From Lucifuga dentata (taxonomy: Eukaryota; Chordata; Actinopteri; Ophidiiformes; Bythitidae), in contig VXCM01003569.1 in assembly GCA_014773175.1 (NCBI GenBank), positions 5,088-69,087 on the forward strand: a DNA stretch of 64,000 bases, read 5' to 3'. Below, in pieces: positions 26,366 through 38,349 of this stretch. Positions within the stretch are counted from its first letter, which is position 1. Each line of letters starts with the position of its first letter. The translations under genes were made by a program, and so were the position numbers. The notes below the pieces were generated by a model. It was not told the origin of the DNA. It made no database searches and saw only the letters and a list, made by a program, of their open reading frames with translations.

Positions 26366-29300
26366 CATGCAGTATATTAAACTGCAGTGTACTGTTGCAA
26401 AAACAGTACGAATAGTTGTACTACGATTAGTTTTGAAAGGAACCTTCACTTGGATTAAACTGACCACATACAAAGTTAAGATACTGAATTATGTTTCAGA
26501 CACAGTTTGTTGCCAGGGTAACTGGCCCTTGCTAAGTGTGATAATAAACTCCAGGGTGTCCTCATATAGAAAATAATGGACTTCTCAGTTATTTTCTTAT
26601 ATGAGAATTAAGAAGCCTTGCTGTTTTTAAATTTTACAGACTTTCATTGAAACATACTATTTTTTTTTTTTTTTTAAGGAACAAATCAGTTTATGGTGGT
26701 TCATCCAAAACTTGTTCTGTTTCCAAACATTTAAGAATATTGTTCCAGTAGTAGAAAATAAACAGGAAAGAAGTGTGAAGAGAAAGCAGACATCTCCAAA
26801 TTATGTGCCACATTTCATGCTTTTGTTGCACATGCAATTTTTAGAATTCAATTTTTCCCCTAATTTTCACCCTATTTTAAGTATTCCATTTTTTTTAATC
26901 AACCACAAACGGAAGATAACAAGCCCTTATTTACACTTACAAATCCCACCCCATCATACTGCTTCAACAAGAAGAAGCTGTCCATTTAAAGACTTCAAAC
27001 ACAAGCACGAACAATGCAAATGCTATGACAGACGCTGCTTCTAGTCTATGCATATGATTTGTACCACGATGACTATGACATGGTATAATGCATGTTTAAA
27101 TTCATCTATGCAGCACCTTTAACCTTTCAGTTGATAATCCTCTCGATTTTAACGCTTGACATCAGTTGGCAATAATGGAAATAAACACGGATACAACCGG
27201 CAGTATGACAGAAAAAAAAAAAATCACAAAACTAAACAGCTGTGGTTCATTGCCTTTGGTTCACTGTGATTTGATGTTAATCTGGATGAGAGGTACCCCA
27301 TCAGCATATTGTTGCCGCCTCTGCATGTTTGTCTATGTGAGAAAGCTCCACGTAAACAGGCAAATGCCACAAGCCTCTAAATGTCAATTAACTGTGATTC
27401 ATCTCTTTGGTGCATCGGCAGGAAGGCAGAGTNAAGCCTCTAAATGTCAATTAACTGTGATTCATCTCTTTGGTGCATCGGCAGGAAGGCAGAGTGGCTA
27501 TTCATTTATCCGCCTCCCCTCTTTGACTTTCCATTTACATTTCAGACATCTAGCTGATGCTTTCATCCAGAGTGACTAACAATGAGCATGACAGTAGAAT
27601 AAGCTTCAAATTGTACATCATCAGGGTTGCAAGCAAATAATGGGAAGTGGAAATGGATTGAATAGGTTGGGGCCAAAGTAGTGCACTGACACCAATTTCC
27701 CTGACAATAAACAATCATGCAAGAGGGATATTTAAGGAAAAAATAAATTAAGCGCCAACTGTGAAACAAATTATAGGAAAATTTTGTGGTTTTATTACCT
27801 GGGTCTGTTGTAATTGCACCTATTACATTCTTGTATTGCTTGATCTCCTGCCCAGGGACTGCAGATAGAAATTAGTCAGTGGCTAAATCAGGAATAAGCA
27901 TCTTATCTCATGAAATTAATGTCATTTTGTGTTCTCTGACAATTAAATAAATAAACCAAACAATATTTGCAGTTCTGGCTTTAATTCCTGAAGGGTACGA
28001 CAACAATTTATTCGATCTGGATATGAGTGGTGAGATGATCCAGCAGGTTGTAAGCAAACTTTCAATGTTTCCATGCTTATTTTGAAGGAAAATGCAAGGC
28101 AGATGTCAAAGCTTTTATCCAAGCATCGTCTTAGTTTAACCTTGAGCTACACTGAAGGCTGTATTTCTCTTTGAAGTGGACAGATATGTAGCAGACATTT
28201 CAGGTTTGCTCCACTTTTGCTTTTATTTCATTTTATATTTAGTTTTTCCTCACCTTCATCAAGAGAGCTTTGCCTGGGTCAGGGACTGCAGCTGTTGTGG
28301 ACCTATAAAACCTTTTCAGACACTCTATGTGGTACTTGGCTATATAAAAACTTGACTTGACATCACTTTCAGACCCTAGACGCATCTCTCTCTCTCCCTC
28401 TATATATATATCTACACACACACACACACCGGTATATATTCCTACAACTATTATGATTTCGCAGGGCAGAAAGTTTGCCTCTATTAATTGTCTGTGATTA
28501 CTGTGCAAGTGTGTGCTTAAACTGCTGTTTGTGCACACACTTGAGTCACACACAAATCAAAGTATTGGAGTCAATGAGGTTTTGTTGTATCCTTTGTCTT
28601 TCAATGGAAGATAGAAGAGAACATTACCTTGATGTGCCAACTCATCTTTATGTGTATTTGATTCTGACCAAAAGAAATGCAATGGTGAAAAAAAAACAAA
28701 TCATTTGAAGCTCTTGGTGAGAAAATGCACTGAAGCAGCCTCAAACGTTTTAGCTGTTGTTTTCATCTCTAGTAGAAGAGTGTATTCACACCCATTTCAT
28801 TCCTAGGTCATTACTTGAGCTTTTGTTTTGAGCACTGGAGCATTTCCTCCCAAATTTCAGTTAATCTGGGTTTATGTGATCACAGCAATCCTGCTCCAGT
28901 CTCCCACCAAAACAAGAGGCCCAACCAGTAGGACAAAATACAGCACTGTGGTTTTGTGGTAATGTTACTTTGGCAGTATTAGTTCTCATTCAGATGGTAC
29001 ATTTGCTTTCTTGGTACGATTCTTTTGGACAGGTCTGAGCACAGCAGTTGCACTTTATGAATTCCACAGAGGGTGGGATTCATAAAAAAAAAATCACGCT
29101 AACTGAACAGTGTCACAGTAAACAAGCACTATGTTATTTTAAGCTCATTCATAAAACTTCCCTTTCATTAATCAGCACATCAGTGTCCCATTAGGATATT
29201 GCTTTTTAGTTGTCAGATAAAAATCAATGAAGATTAATAAGCTGCTTTATCTTTAAGAGCCAGGCTTTATAATGCTTTCTCTGGTGTCAAAGTAAAATTG

Positions 29301-30564
29301 ACATGATAAATCAGCAAAGGAAAACTAAATTCTCTGCTATAGAGCTCTGTGCTTTAAGAGGGATGAAAAAAAAAAGCTGCAAGTATAGGTGTGTGTGTCA
29401 AATTGATGCCGTGAAAAATTTGTGATATATAAAGCTTACCTGTCATGTCTTTAGATTCATATGTTGAAGGTTGGTGTGCGCTCACTATGAGCTTCATTCT
29501 GCTATTCGGCCATCTGAAGACGGCATTTTTCTTCACATATGATGAAGAAATTTGTGGGTTTTTATGACATTCGTTGTCTCAAAGTGTATTCTGCTGGCAG
29601 GGTTTTGTTTGTAAGGTCCAGATGATGACTACAACAAGCAGCGTATCCCCATTCTGTCATTGTTCCATGATATTTAGTTATCCTGCACAGTGCATATCTG
29701 TTTTGATTTTGTCTCTCCTGCCTACCGAGGTGGTTTTGTTTTGTCTCTGTGTACTGTAAGAAGACTGTTGAAAGAGACATCCTTCATCCTCATCCTCCTC
29801 CTCCTTTCCTCATCTGAGCCAGTCAGCTCAGTCTCCATGGGGCTGTTTGGCGTCAGGTTTAGAGGGAATGAATCACACTGATAGAAATACTGTGATGTGA
29901 TCTCCTGCTCTCTTCTCCTTCCCTTTCACTGTTTCACTGTTCCATTTCCTTTTTTCTTTATAATCATTTTCAAGCTTTCCCTCTTCATGTCCTCCTCTCA
30001 TTCCTCTCAGCTCTCTCCAGGCTTCATTCTACTTTTTACACTTTTCCTCCTCTCTCTCTCTCTCTGCAGCCGCATCCCCTTCAGTCTCTCTTTCTCTCTC
30101 ATTCTTTATGCCCCTCCATTTTTTTTTTTTTATCAAACATTCTTCCTGTCAACCATTTCTTTCTTTGTCACTTTTATTCTGTTCCATTTAATATTTTTGT
30201 TCCCCTTCCATTTTTTAATCCATCTTATTTTTTCTCCTTTTCTCATGCTCCTTTCACTGGCTTCCTGCTTCTTTCTCTTCCACTTGATCTTTAAATTACT
30301 ATTTTTTTCATCTCCGTATTGTTATTATTTTTTCCTGGCATCACAGCAGATATTTCATTGACCACTATGAATACCCTAAACGCCTCCCTGATTCATAGCT
30401 TTACTGGAATTGTGTGTATGCACGTGTGTGTGCATGCACATTTCAGTTTCTTTATGAAGAGTGGAAAATGTGTGTTTTAATGTAATTAAGTCTCTCAGAC
30501 CATAGCTGCTATTCTTGTGGATTTACAATGTGGAAACATTTGACAGCCTCTTTACGTGTGTGTG

Positions 30565-30587
30565 TGCGTGCGTGCGTGCGTGCATGC

Positions 30588-30618
<31 letters not shown>

Positions 30619-30673
30619 ATCTGTCNCGTGCGTGCGTGCATGCGTATGTGTGTGTGTGTGTGTGTGTGTGTGA
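30565..30673 (+). repeat. CGTG/TG compound microsatellite, doubled around an N
   Basis: A cgtgcgtgcgtgcatgcgta block followed by TG repeats occurs twice, separated by an N at 30626; the doubling is probably an assembly error. Confidence 0.85.
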
Positions 30674-31100
30674 TCTGTCTTACAGTGGGAATGAATAGAT
30701 GATTTGACAGCCCATTGTCTCCCTCAGGGGAAAGACTCTTATGCATTCACATTATGTTACGCTCTGGTTTACACACACGCACTATCACACACATACACGG
30801 AATATGCAAACACACAAAGAGCATTAAGTTTACATATTCCTGTACAAACAAAATGCGACCTACACATGGGTGAACACATGGATGCACACATGCTCTAAAT
30901 CCAAAACAACCCAATGCCTCAGCGCACACGCACGCACACACACACACACAAATCCTAGCATCACATTCTTCCTTTGTGTGCCTGCATGGTAAAGCAGATT
31001 TGCAGGCTAAATCTCAGCTAGCTCAATCACCTCCATGGTGTGGCATGTAACATATTGTCCTAATCAATCCCTCACACGCTGAGCCGCTTTCTCGCTGGAG

Positions 31101-31115
31101 CCACCAGGGGCCGGC
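31101..31115 (+). promoter_or_regulatory. Candidate CTCF binding site
   Basis: ccaccaggggccggc agrees at 14 of 15 positions with the vertebrate CTCF core CCASYAGRKGGCRSY (mismatch at position 11). It sits in a locally GC-rich patch within AT-rich DNA. A single motif match in 64 kb may be chance. Confidence 0.3.
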
Positions 31116-32361
31116 TAGCGGCTAGCGAATGTTTATCCTCTTTTCTTGTGCGGACAGTAAGACGCTGGCTTCCCACAAGAATTTTATATTTACAGATTCT
31201 GAGGCTTGCTGAGAGGACAAAGAGCACGGAGAGCAGGAGGAGGAAAACCCTGGTAGGATTTCATTCAGGCCTGCGGGGTCTTGACCATTGCAGAAGCACC
31301 CGTTTGTTTTTAGAGGAACGGCAAGCTGAGGAAGAGAAAGAAAATAGTTTGCACATGCAGTATGTTTGAGCTGGAGAGAGAATCAAGAGCTTTTATTCTG
31401 AGGCACACTGTGGCAAAAGCATTCAGGCATGATAAATAGAAGGCTTCTTAACTTGAAGCCTCATAACTGTACAGGGAAGCTGCAAACACACAGAGCTGCT
31501 GGACTTGGCCTCAATTTCATTAACTTGAAGGATTACAAGCTCTGTGTTTTTGTCTCTCTGATCCCTTTTCTTTGTTTCTTCACAATTCAGTTTTATTCAT
31601 TTCCTCTCTCTCTCTTTCTCTCTGTTTAATGATTATAAGGATTACAAGTTCATTAAAGTTCATTAATTCCAAGAAATTTAATAAGCTGAATGCAATTTGT
31701 TGGTTATCAATTAATATTTTTAAGATTTGAGGAAAATATTCCATGGTACAGCTGCAGCGATTTGTCTCTCTCTGGTTGGGAGCTGTTATTCTGACGACCA
31801 ATTCAAATAAAAAGAGCCATTGCTCAGGGGAAGGTACAAATCATGTCACCTGCTTAAGTGCTTTTAATGAACACATTTGTCATCAGCATGTTATAGAACA
31901 GGATAAGACATACACAGTTTAAAACCAGACAGTTCATTTTTATAATGTATATACAGTGCTTTTACAATGTTATCGCTTCTCAGAATTTCTGCTCCTTGGC
32001 CTTCATGCTGCTATTGAATGCAAACATGTTGAAGCTTCTGTCAAAAACCTTTAAAGCACTGTGTATGTGTGTGTGTCTCAAAACCATCTGAAATTCAGTG
32101 ATATTTAAAGAAACTCCTTGTGAGTTTGTCTGTAAAAATCAAAAAGAGAAGCTATAGAACTGAGGAGTCTTCCAGTTTGTAGAAATATCTCAACATTGTA
32201 GACAATCATGTCTATCTGTCACCTTGGATTTTGTTAAAGGGGAAATATTGCAATTTTAGTTTTTTTCCCTCATGTTTTATAGTATAATATAATTAAGAGT
32301 AATGTGTTATCGCCAAAGTCGTAATATTTGAGGTTAATGCTAAAAAAAAAAAAAAAAAAAA

Positions 32362-32571
32362 AGGAATATAGTCCCATGAGAAGATGGTTTTTAACAAGAT
32401 ATTACATTACATTGGGATGTTTGTGTTGGCATGTGAAACATTTAATTTAAAGGGAGGTACATAATACATACTGCATTTTATGTTTTGGAAACTGGTTGTC
32501 AGTAACATAACATGTATGCGAGTAGTATTTATTGGGCTTAAACATGCAAAATCTCCAGCATGGATGGTCCT
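32362..32571 (+). mobile_element. TTAA-type MITE fragment (right half)
   Basis: It begins with ggaatatagtcccatgagaa after a 21-A run and ends with cttaaacatgcaaaatctcc and atggtcct before TTAA (32572-32575). The left half is not recognisable. Confidence 0.62.
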
Positions 32572-32640
32572 TTAAGAATATAAGGACTCAGAACTCAATA
32601 ACAAACAAAAGGACTTGTTAAGAATTACTCAGAATGGTGT

Positions 32641-33000
32641 CATCTATCTATAAAGCCAGAAATCTCTGTCCGTCCGTCTGTCTGTGGCACTAATATCTCT
32701 AGAACCTGGCACTGTATGAAGTTGAAATTTGGCAGGTTCATGACTGAGGACCCAAGGATGTGCAGTGTCATGTGTGAAGTGGTTTGGATGAGCAGTTCTT
32801 GAATTGAGCCGTGCTGGTAAAAAGTAGTCCACACGCACACCATAAAGGCCGGCCCTGTCCAAACACACACGTTTTCAACGGGCACTGCAAACAAAGCTAC
32901 CTCGTGAGGATGTGCAAAACATAATTATGGTAGGCTGCAGCGCACACCACAAAGTAGCCCGGTCTGAGAAAGGTGAATGCATCTTTTTTGCTCTTAATAG
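32641..33000 (+). repeat. Dispersed repeat, copy 1 (Helitron-like candidate)
   Basis: It opens tctatctataaagccagaaa, then has a tctgtccgtc stretch and aatatctctagaacc, shared in order with the copy at 45.3 kb. Its 3' part has a tandem unit of about 107 bp (cgcacacca at 32834 and again at 32941). The start resembles Helitron ends of other animals; this class is a guess. Confidence 0.55.
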
Positions 33001-33698
33001 ATGTTTGGTATTAATATACCTGCAGTCCATTTTCCAAGGCTCTCCTGGCTTGTTTTGGCGCAACCCACATTAGCCTGGCAGATCAGCTCTGCTCTCTCAA
33101 CAGTGTTTTTATATGCCGAAGCAGATTTTCAAATGCTTTCAACTGAATTTCAAACAGATTATAGAAACAGTACCTGAGCTGATACGGTATTCCTAGAGCT
33201 TGTCCCCTAGCGATGGCTCCTGGTAGACAAACTTTTTGTGTTATGAGGGGGCATCACTGAAGGGAACTGACTGAGACTCTACTGAAAGCTTTTTATCAAA
33301 GGTTGATGATTCTGATAAATGAATTAAATTATTTTTTTCTGTTTTTACTTGCTGTCTCTCTCTCTCTCTACCTTTGATTTTTATTTTTCCCTCATTCTGA
33401 CTGACTTTCTCTATTTCCACCATCCTTGCATAACTATGTTTTAAATTGTATAAACCACATTCATCAAAACAAATGAGTGGGAGGGAAAAACATCAAGTGC
33501 AGCAATTAAATTTAAAGAAAACTAAATTCATAATGAAATACTTCTAATGCACTGATGGTATCTGAACATTCTTCTCTCTCCTTTCCTCTTAGCCTCAGGT
33601 GAAATTTCAATACCAGTATAATCTTTTAATTATTCAAACAATATTGGTTTTGCAGATGATTGCATAAACTCCTTTGTTTCCTTTCCGTCCCCCTCCAG

Positions 33699-33811
33699 GT
33701 ATTGGGGCTCAGAAAGTGCGGGTGGAGGAGGCGCTGGAGGCGTATCCTACAGAGTCTGTTGATCTCAGCTGCCAGTTCATCGATGGAGGAGGCCGAACTA
33801 AACTCACCCAG
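33699..33811 (+). CDS. nectin2: Nectin-2-like receptor, exon for the N-terminal half of the Ig V domain
   Basis: This internal exon of 113 bp has a pyrimidine-rich acceptor (ccccctccag at 33689-33698) and a donor (CAG|gtagga). It enters in phase 1 (gt completes a codon) and leaves in phase 0. The roughly 37 residues begin IGAQKVRVEEALEAYP and hold the first canonical Ig cysteine in the stretch VDLSCQF; they end KLTQ, where nectins have the TQVxW motif. Nectins are type I membrane adhesion receptors whose V domain dimerises in cis and in trans at cell junctions. The open frame runs about 200 bp past the donor, so intron retention would add an unrelated tail of some 68 residues. Assignment to the family rests on the following exons; nectin-2 rather than another nectin is an inference from overall similarity. 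Confidence 0.85.
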
Positions 33812-35925
33812 GTAGGATGGAGGATAGCATTGTGGTTTTGTGGTAATGTTACATTGGACCAGTTGTTAATTGTGACTGATTTTGGATGGAGTAATGTCTT
33901 CTGCCTCATAACAAGTGACAAGTATATGTGCATTTTAGTTAACTCCAATACATGTCATTTTCATGGGTGGTGTAGGACAGCATTCTCTACCACCACTGCA
34001 GAGATCTGGAGTTGATCCGTAGCAGCTTTACCTCTGGCTTGGGCATGCGTTAATCTCCTCCTTGTAATTGTACAAGGGACTCCTATTGGTTGGCTGGGGT
34101 GTCTGCACAGAGTGGATCTTGGAGGGTGAATCTCCTGTGCAAGAATTGACACCATGGCTCAAACACAATCCAGCACCTGCATCTTTACCCCATCCACTCC
34201 CAATGTGTTTGCGCGCTCACATAGAGATTTTGCTGGATTCAGGGCCTAACAAGTGAAGGACAAGGAGAAGGGGGGTAATAAAACCCTCAGATAGTGAGTC
34301 TGCATCAGTGCTGACTTCTCATAATCCACTTCCCCTAACTGGAGGTGCTTTGCTAGAAAACAGAGGAGAGTCTGTTTATTTTATCATATCCAAGTCAACA
34401 ACTCTACCTGAACCATCCTGATGCAGTATCTCTTCCTAAGTCAGCTAAAACAAATGCTACGAGATGTTTGCTAGTTCAATTTGATCCTGGTTTGATCTTT
34501 CCCCCTCTGAGTCCTGCATGGAATCGATAGGCAATTTGTTCATCATCACACCTCAAACCGCAAACAGCTTGAATTCTCCTCCATCATATTTTCTCTGCAA
34601 TCTGCAGCTAACGAGGGAATCTCATCCGATAATTTGTGCTGACGTGTTGCTGTCTTTTTCTTACTCCTCGCAACCTCGAGTACCACTGTTCTGTCTCTGC
34701 CTTTCCTCCACATGTCAGTCTACTAGATATCTTCTAAATGTGTAATGATGAACTTAATTCCTGCTCCTCCTTGGCCTACAACTTTAGACAGCCGTTTGTA
34801 TTTGACACTTTCGCTCAACTAGAGAGAAAAAAAAATCAATTTGACCTAGAAGCACTGGATTTTATACAGCAATTGCAGTGTCAATATCTCTCAGATATCT
34901 TTAAAACCAGAAGAAGAAAAGCGTGTAATACAACTCATATTTCAGAGGATGTTCTTTAAAATAGCAACAGAGCTTTGAGAGAGTATTTGCATGTCTAAGA
35001 GACCTTTGTTTTAATCTTCTAATAGATTATTGGTGCTTTACTCAGACAGCTTTAATTGAGTTTGACATTTTGCTACTCTAAGGGAAATTTTTCAGCGGCT
35101 TCCTGTGTTCAAAGGAAAGTTAAAAGTGAATAAATCTCAATGCTTGCAACTCTCTAAAAGTAAGCATTTTGAATCCAGAACTTTAAACCTTTATTTAACT
35201 CATCAAGTTAAGAGACAGCATTTGTGATTCACAATTATGATATGCTTAACACATCTGAGATACCATAATTAAATGCAGAGGCGCTGTGATGTTAAAAATA
35301 TGAGTTAATTAAAGGTGAAATGCAACAACTAAGCTGTGCAGGTATTTTTTTGTGTCAAGCTACCTACTCAAGCTCATTAAATGATAAACGCTAATTCCCA
35401 GTGATAGGGAGTAGGACAGGACCAAAAGGCAGTCATGATGGCTAATGGAGGTGAAGTTTTTATTAGGCCTTTTTTCTTGACTTCCCACCAGCAGACTTAA
35501 AGGCATAGCACCACCCCTACTGAGAGAATGTTATAAACAGGATTCTTCTGAAAGGGTTCTTCCACAGAATATATTTATGGAGGAAATATGGCCATTAGTG
35601 TCAGGTTGCCATTATTACTCTGTTAAAAAGGCTTTTATTTATTACTGGACATTCTTCAGTAATAGCTACAGCCATGTTTTCTGCCTGACCACAGCCACAT
35701 AACTGTAAACATGCTATGTTATTTTTTTTTATTGCAAATAGACTTTCTCTATTAATTTCAGCAGAAGTCATTTATCATCCTGCTACTGTTTTGCACAGTT
35801 AGAGAACACCAAATCATTCATTTTTTAATCACTAAATTAATCTTCTTGCATGAGAACAGATTAAAAAAAAAGAAACTTGTGTACACCAAACCATAATTAT
35901 TGACTTAACTTCTTGTTCATTTCAG
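33812..35925 (+). other. Intron splitting the V-domain exons (phase 0)
   Basis: This 2114-bp intron runs from gtagga to ttcag. It interrupts the V domain between the TQ and VSW residues, just before the core tryptophan. Apart from short A/T runs I see no repeat family or gene in it. Confidence 0.8.
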
Positions 35926-36169
35926 GTGTCTTGGATTTGGGAACCCATTGAGGGTCAAAGGGACAACATTGCTGTATTCCACCCAATCTATGGAAAGAGT
36001 TTCCCCAATTTATCCTTCCAAAACCGAGTTATTTTCCTCCACAACACTCTGGAGAACCCATCCATCCGCATCTCTGACCTAAGAATGTCTGATGCCGGCC
36101 GCTATACCTGCGAGTACGCCACCTATCCTTCTGGAAACGAACAAGGGACCACTACTCTCACAATGCTAG
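35926..36169 (+). CDS. nectin2: Nectin-2-like receptor, exon for the C-terminal half of the Ig V domain
   Basis: This 244-bp exon starts after ttcag at 35925 (phase 0) and ends before gtaatt at 36170 (phase 1). It begins VSWIWEP, giving the core tryptophan of the V domain, and contains NIAVFHP and GKSFPNLSF, close to the nectin pattern NVAxxxPxxGxS. It then has the Ig motif DAGRY followed by TCEYATYPSGN, which carries the second disulphide cysteine; nectins typically have CEFATFPxGN here. NLS in this exon is a possible N-glycosylation site. Joined to the exon at 33699 it makes one complete V domain of about 118 residues with both cysteines. The intron between the halves is 2114 bp. Reading on past the donor meets a stop at 36199-36201. 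Confidence 0.92.
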
Positions 36170-37931
36170 GTAATTGGAGACAATCTTCTTTCTGTCAGTA
36201 ATCTGAACAAAAGACAGATGTGTATTTTATACCAAGCTGAGAATCTGATGTGTTTTTAGTGGGCAGGACACCAAGGGGTTAAAGGTAAACAGTATTTAAA
36301 ATTTAATGCAAAAGTTGCCTGAGCTTCAAACACATTCTCAGGAGCTGTCAAAGCTGTGATGACAGCCTTGACAAGTGCCTCCTCCCCATCTTTCTGTTCT
36401 ATTTTACTAAAATAGAAGTTCCCATTGGACCCAAAGCCTAAGATGCAATTGAAAACATCTGACAATTCGTCTCATGGTATACTGTAGATGCAGAATGAAG
36501 AGAAGCAGAGATGAAAGAGAACACATCCATTTCAGGCTGTCACGAAATTAGCATCAGCTCATTATCCGATATGCTGTATATCAACACACAATTAAAGTGT
36601 TGATGTGGATTGGTCAACTGGCAGTCTGTAAGACATTGTTAAATTTGTTCCTTCTTAATAGTTCTAATATTTGTCTTATTATTACATGTTATAATTGGTA
36701 AAGAAAATGCTTGCCTGAGCTTTCTGTATTTCAGTGGATTATCTTCTATCTTAAATCACATTAAAATGATGAGTATACAGACAAGCTGTTCTCAGAATAA
36801 ATACTGTATAATAGTCATTTCAGTGGCTCCAATTATGCTTTTTCCCACAGTAATCAGGACTACATTGGTTTATTTGATTTTTGGGTTAATTTACTCAGAT
36901 AATTCAGGATAATGTGGTCCATAGTTGGATTCTTTTGGTGTTCACTGTGGTGCAAGTGGTGGTATTCTAGTGAGTGGGTTAGTACAAAAAGCGTTTGGTA
37001 GCAGCTCCAAAAATGTTGCCTTTGCCATAATTACATGCCATCATGCTGTAATTTCAAAGTCACCATTAACATGTCACACTCAGCCTCGTCCTTTCAATAT
37101 TTAAACCTGGATTTAATCAGAGTTGAAAAAAATGCAATTAGACTGTTGCCTGATAGTCCTAAACTCAAACTGCTTTTGCTCTGGCTAGTTGTAGTACAAC
37201 ATTACTTGATCTCTACCAGGACATATGCTTTTAGCTCGAGCCATAGAACCATTTCTCTCCCTGACAAACAAGATGGAGGAGCATATTTACACTCTGCTAA
37301 AATTAACGGAGCACCGCTGGTGGGCCCAGTGGAACATATGATTTACCGAGAACTCACATCTAGATCACATTTCACACAATCGTGTGTAATTAGAAGACTA
37401 ATATAGATCTCTACTGCCTGCTTGAATTGCACTCTGAGCTGTTGTATCAGAGGAATGGAAACGACAAGAAGAGGACATTTAACTTAGATATTCCACTAAT
37501 TAAATAATAAGTAATATAATGCTCAAAAAAATCTGAATACAGTCAGAAAGAAAAGCATTGTGGGAATAGCTACTATATTGTTAAGTTAGGATCCGCTTTG
37601 ATCCACCTGTTTGCTTTTATTCTCTACAAAATTTAATTTTCGTCTACAAACAAGTGCCAGAGATGCTAGTTTACCAGCATTATTCACCTTCTAAAGGAGA
37701 TAAATTAACATGAAACTTCCATTATGATCTTGCACCTAATCCATTCATGCACAGTGCTGTGAAAACAAATTAGATGTTTATGGAGTTTCTGCACAAGTTC
37801 ATGTCCTAGAAAATTAATTTGAATTTTTTTGTCGGAGACTTTTACATTGATTTCTGTTGCACTGATAACAATGGTGTATTAGTACATTTATAAAGGAATA
37901 TAATTTGAATAGATACAAAATTAAAAAATTA

Positions 37932-38349
37932 GGGCGGCACGGTGGCGCAGTGGTTAGCGCTGTTGCCTCACAGCAAGAAGGTCCTGGGTTTGATTCCCAG
38001 CCGGGGCAGGGCCTTTCTGTGTGGAGTTAGCATGTTCTCCCCGTGTCCGCATGGGTTCCCTCTGGGTATTCCGGCCTCCTCCCACCTCCAAAGACATGCA
38101 GGTCAGGTGAATTGGGAACTCTAAATTGCCCGTAGGCATGAATGTGTTTGTCTGTCTCTTTGTCAGCCCTGCGATAGACTAGCCGATCTGTCCAGGGTGT
38201 ACCCCGCCTCTCACCCTTTGACCGCTGGGATAGGCTCCAGCCCCCCCGTGACCCTCAACAGGACAAACAGGTTTAGAAAATGGANGCTGGGATAGGCTCC
38301 AGCCCCCCCGTGACCCTCAACAGGACAAACAGGTTTAGAAAATGGATGG
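37932..38349 (+). mobile_element. tRNA-derived SINE with 16-bp target duplication
   Basis: The head has RNA polymerase III promoter boxes typical of tRNA: tggcgcagtgg (A box) and gggtttgattccc (B box). The body includes ccaaagacatgcaggtcag and ggataggctccagccc, and the tail is atggatgg. The flanks share the same 16 bases, atagatacaaaattaa, at 37909-37924 and 38350-38365, showing insertion by retroposition. About 61 bp of the 3' part is doubled around an N at 38285, which is probably an assembly error, so the true element is about 355 bp. Confidence 0.88.

Larger units (their letters stand above)
1..33698 (+). other. Non-coding DNA upstream of the first visible nectin exon
   Basis: I recognise no gene, RNA gene or promoter in this stretch. 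The first visible coding exon begins in phase 1, so at least one earlier exon (signal peptide) exists; nectin genes usually have a very long first intron, so most of this is probably intron, though part could be intergenic. Stretches without an assignable element include 1-3250, 5860-7130, 9170-11360, 13770-14520, 15030-16420, 19480-26050 and 26370-32230. They hold AT-rich unique sequence, short A/T runs and pyrimidine-rich segments (1226-1480, 10380-10500, 29890-30360). Confidence 0.6.

Noticed and set aside
27371..27495. Apparent exact tandem duplication of 62 bp
   Set aside because: The two copies are separated by a single N, like four other places in the window, so an assembly join is more likely than a real duplication.
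29897..30361. 154-codon frame rich in Phe, Leu and Ser
   Set aside because: It is a pyrimidine-rich tract; such tracts lack stops in some frames and look like membrane proteins.
31131..31150. Possible signal-peptide exon starting at an ATG at 31131 with a phase-1 donor (a|gtaaga)
   Set aside because: It would give only about nine residues (MFILFSCAD), too short for a signal peptide, with a stop just upstream in frame and no promoter evidence.
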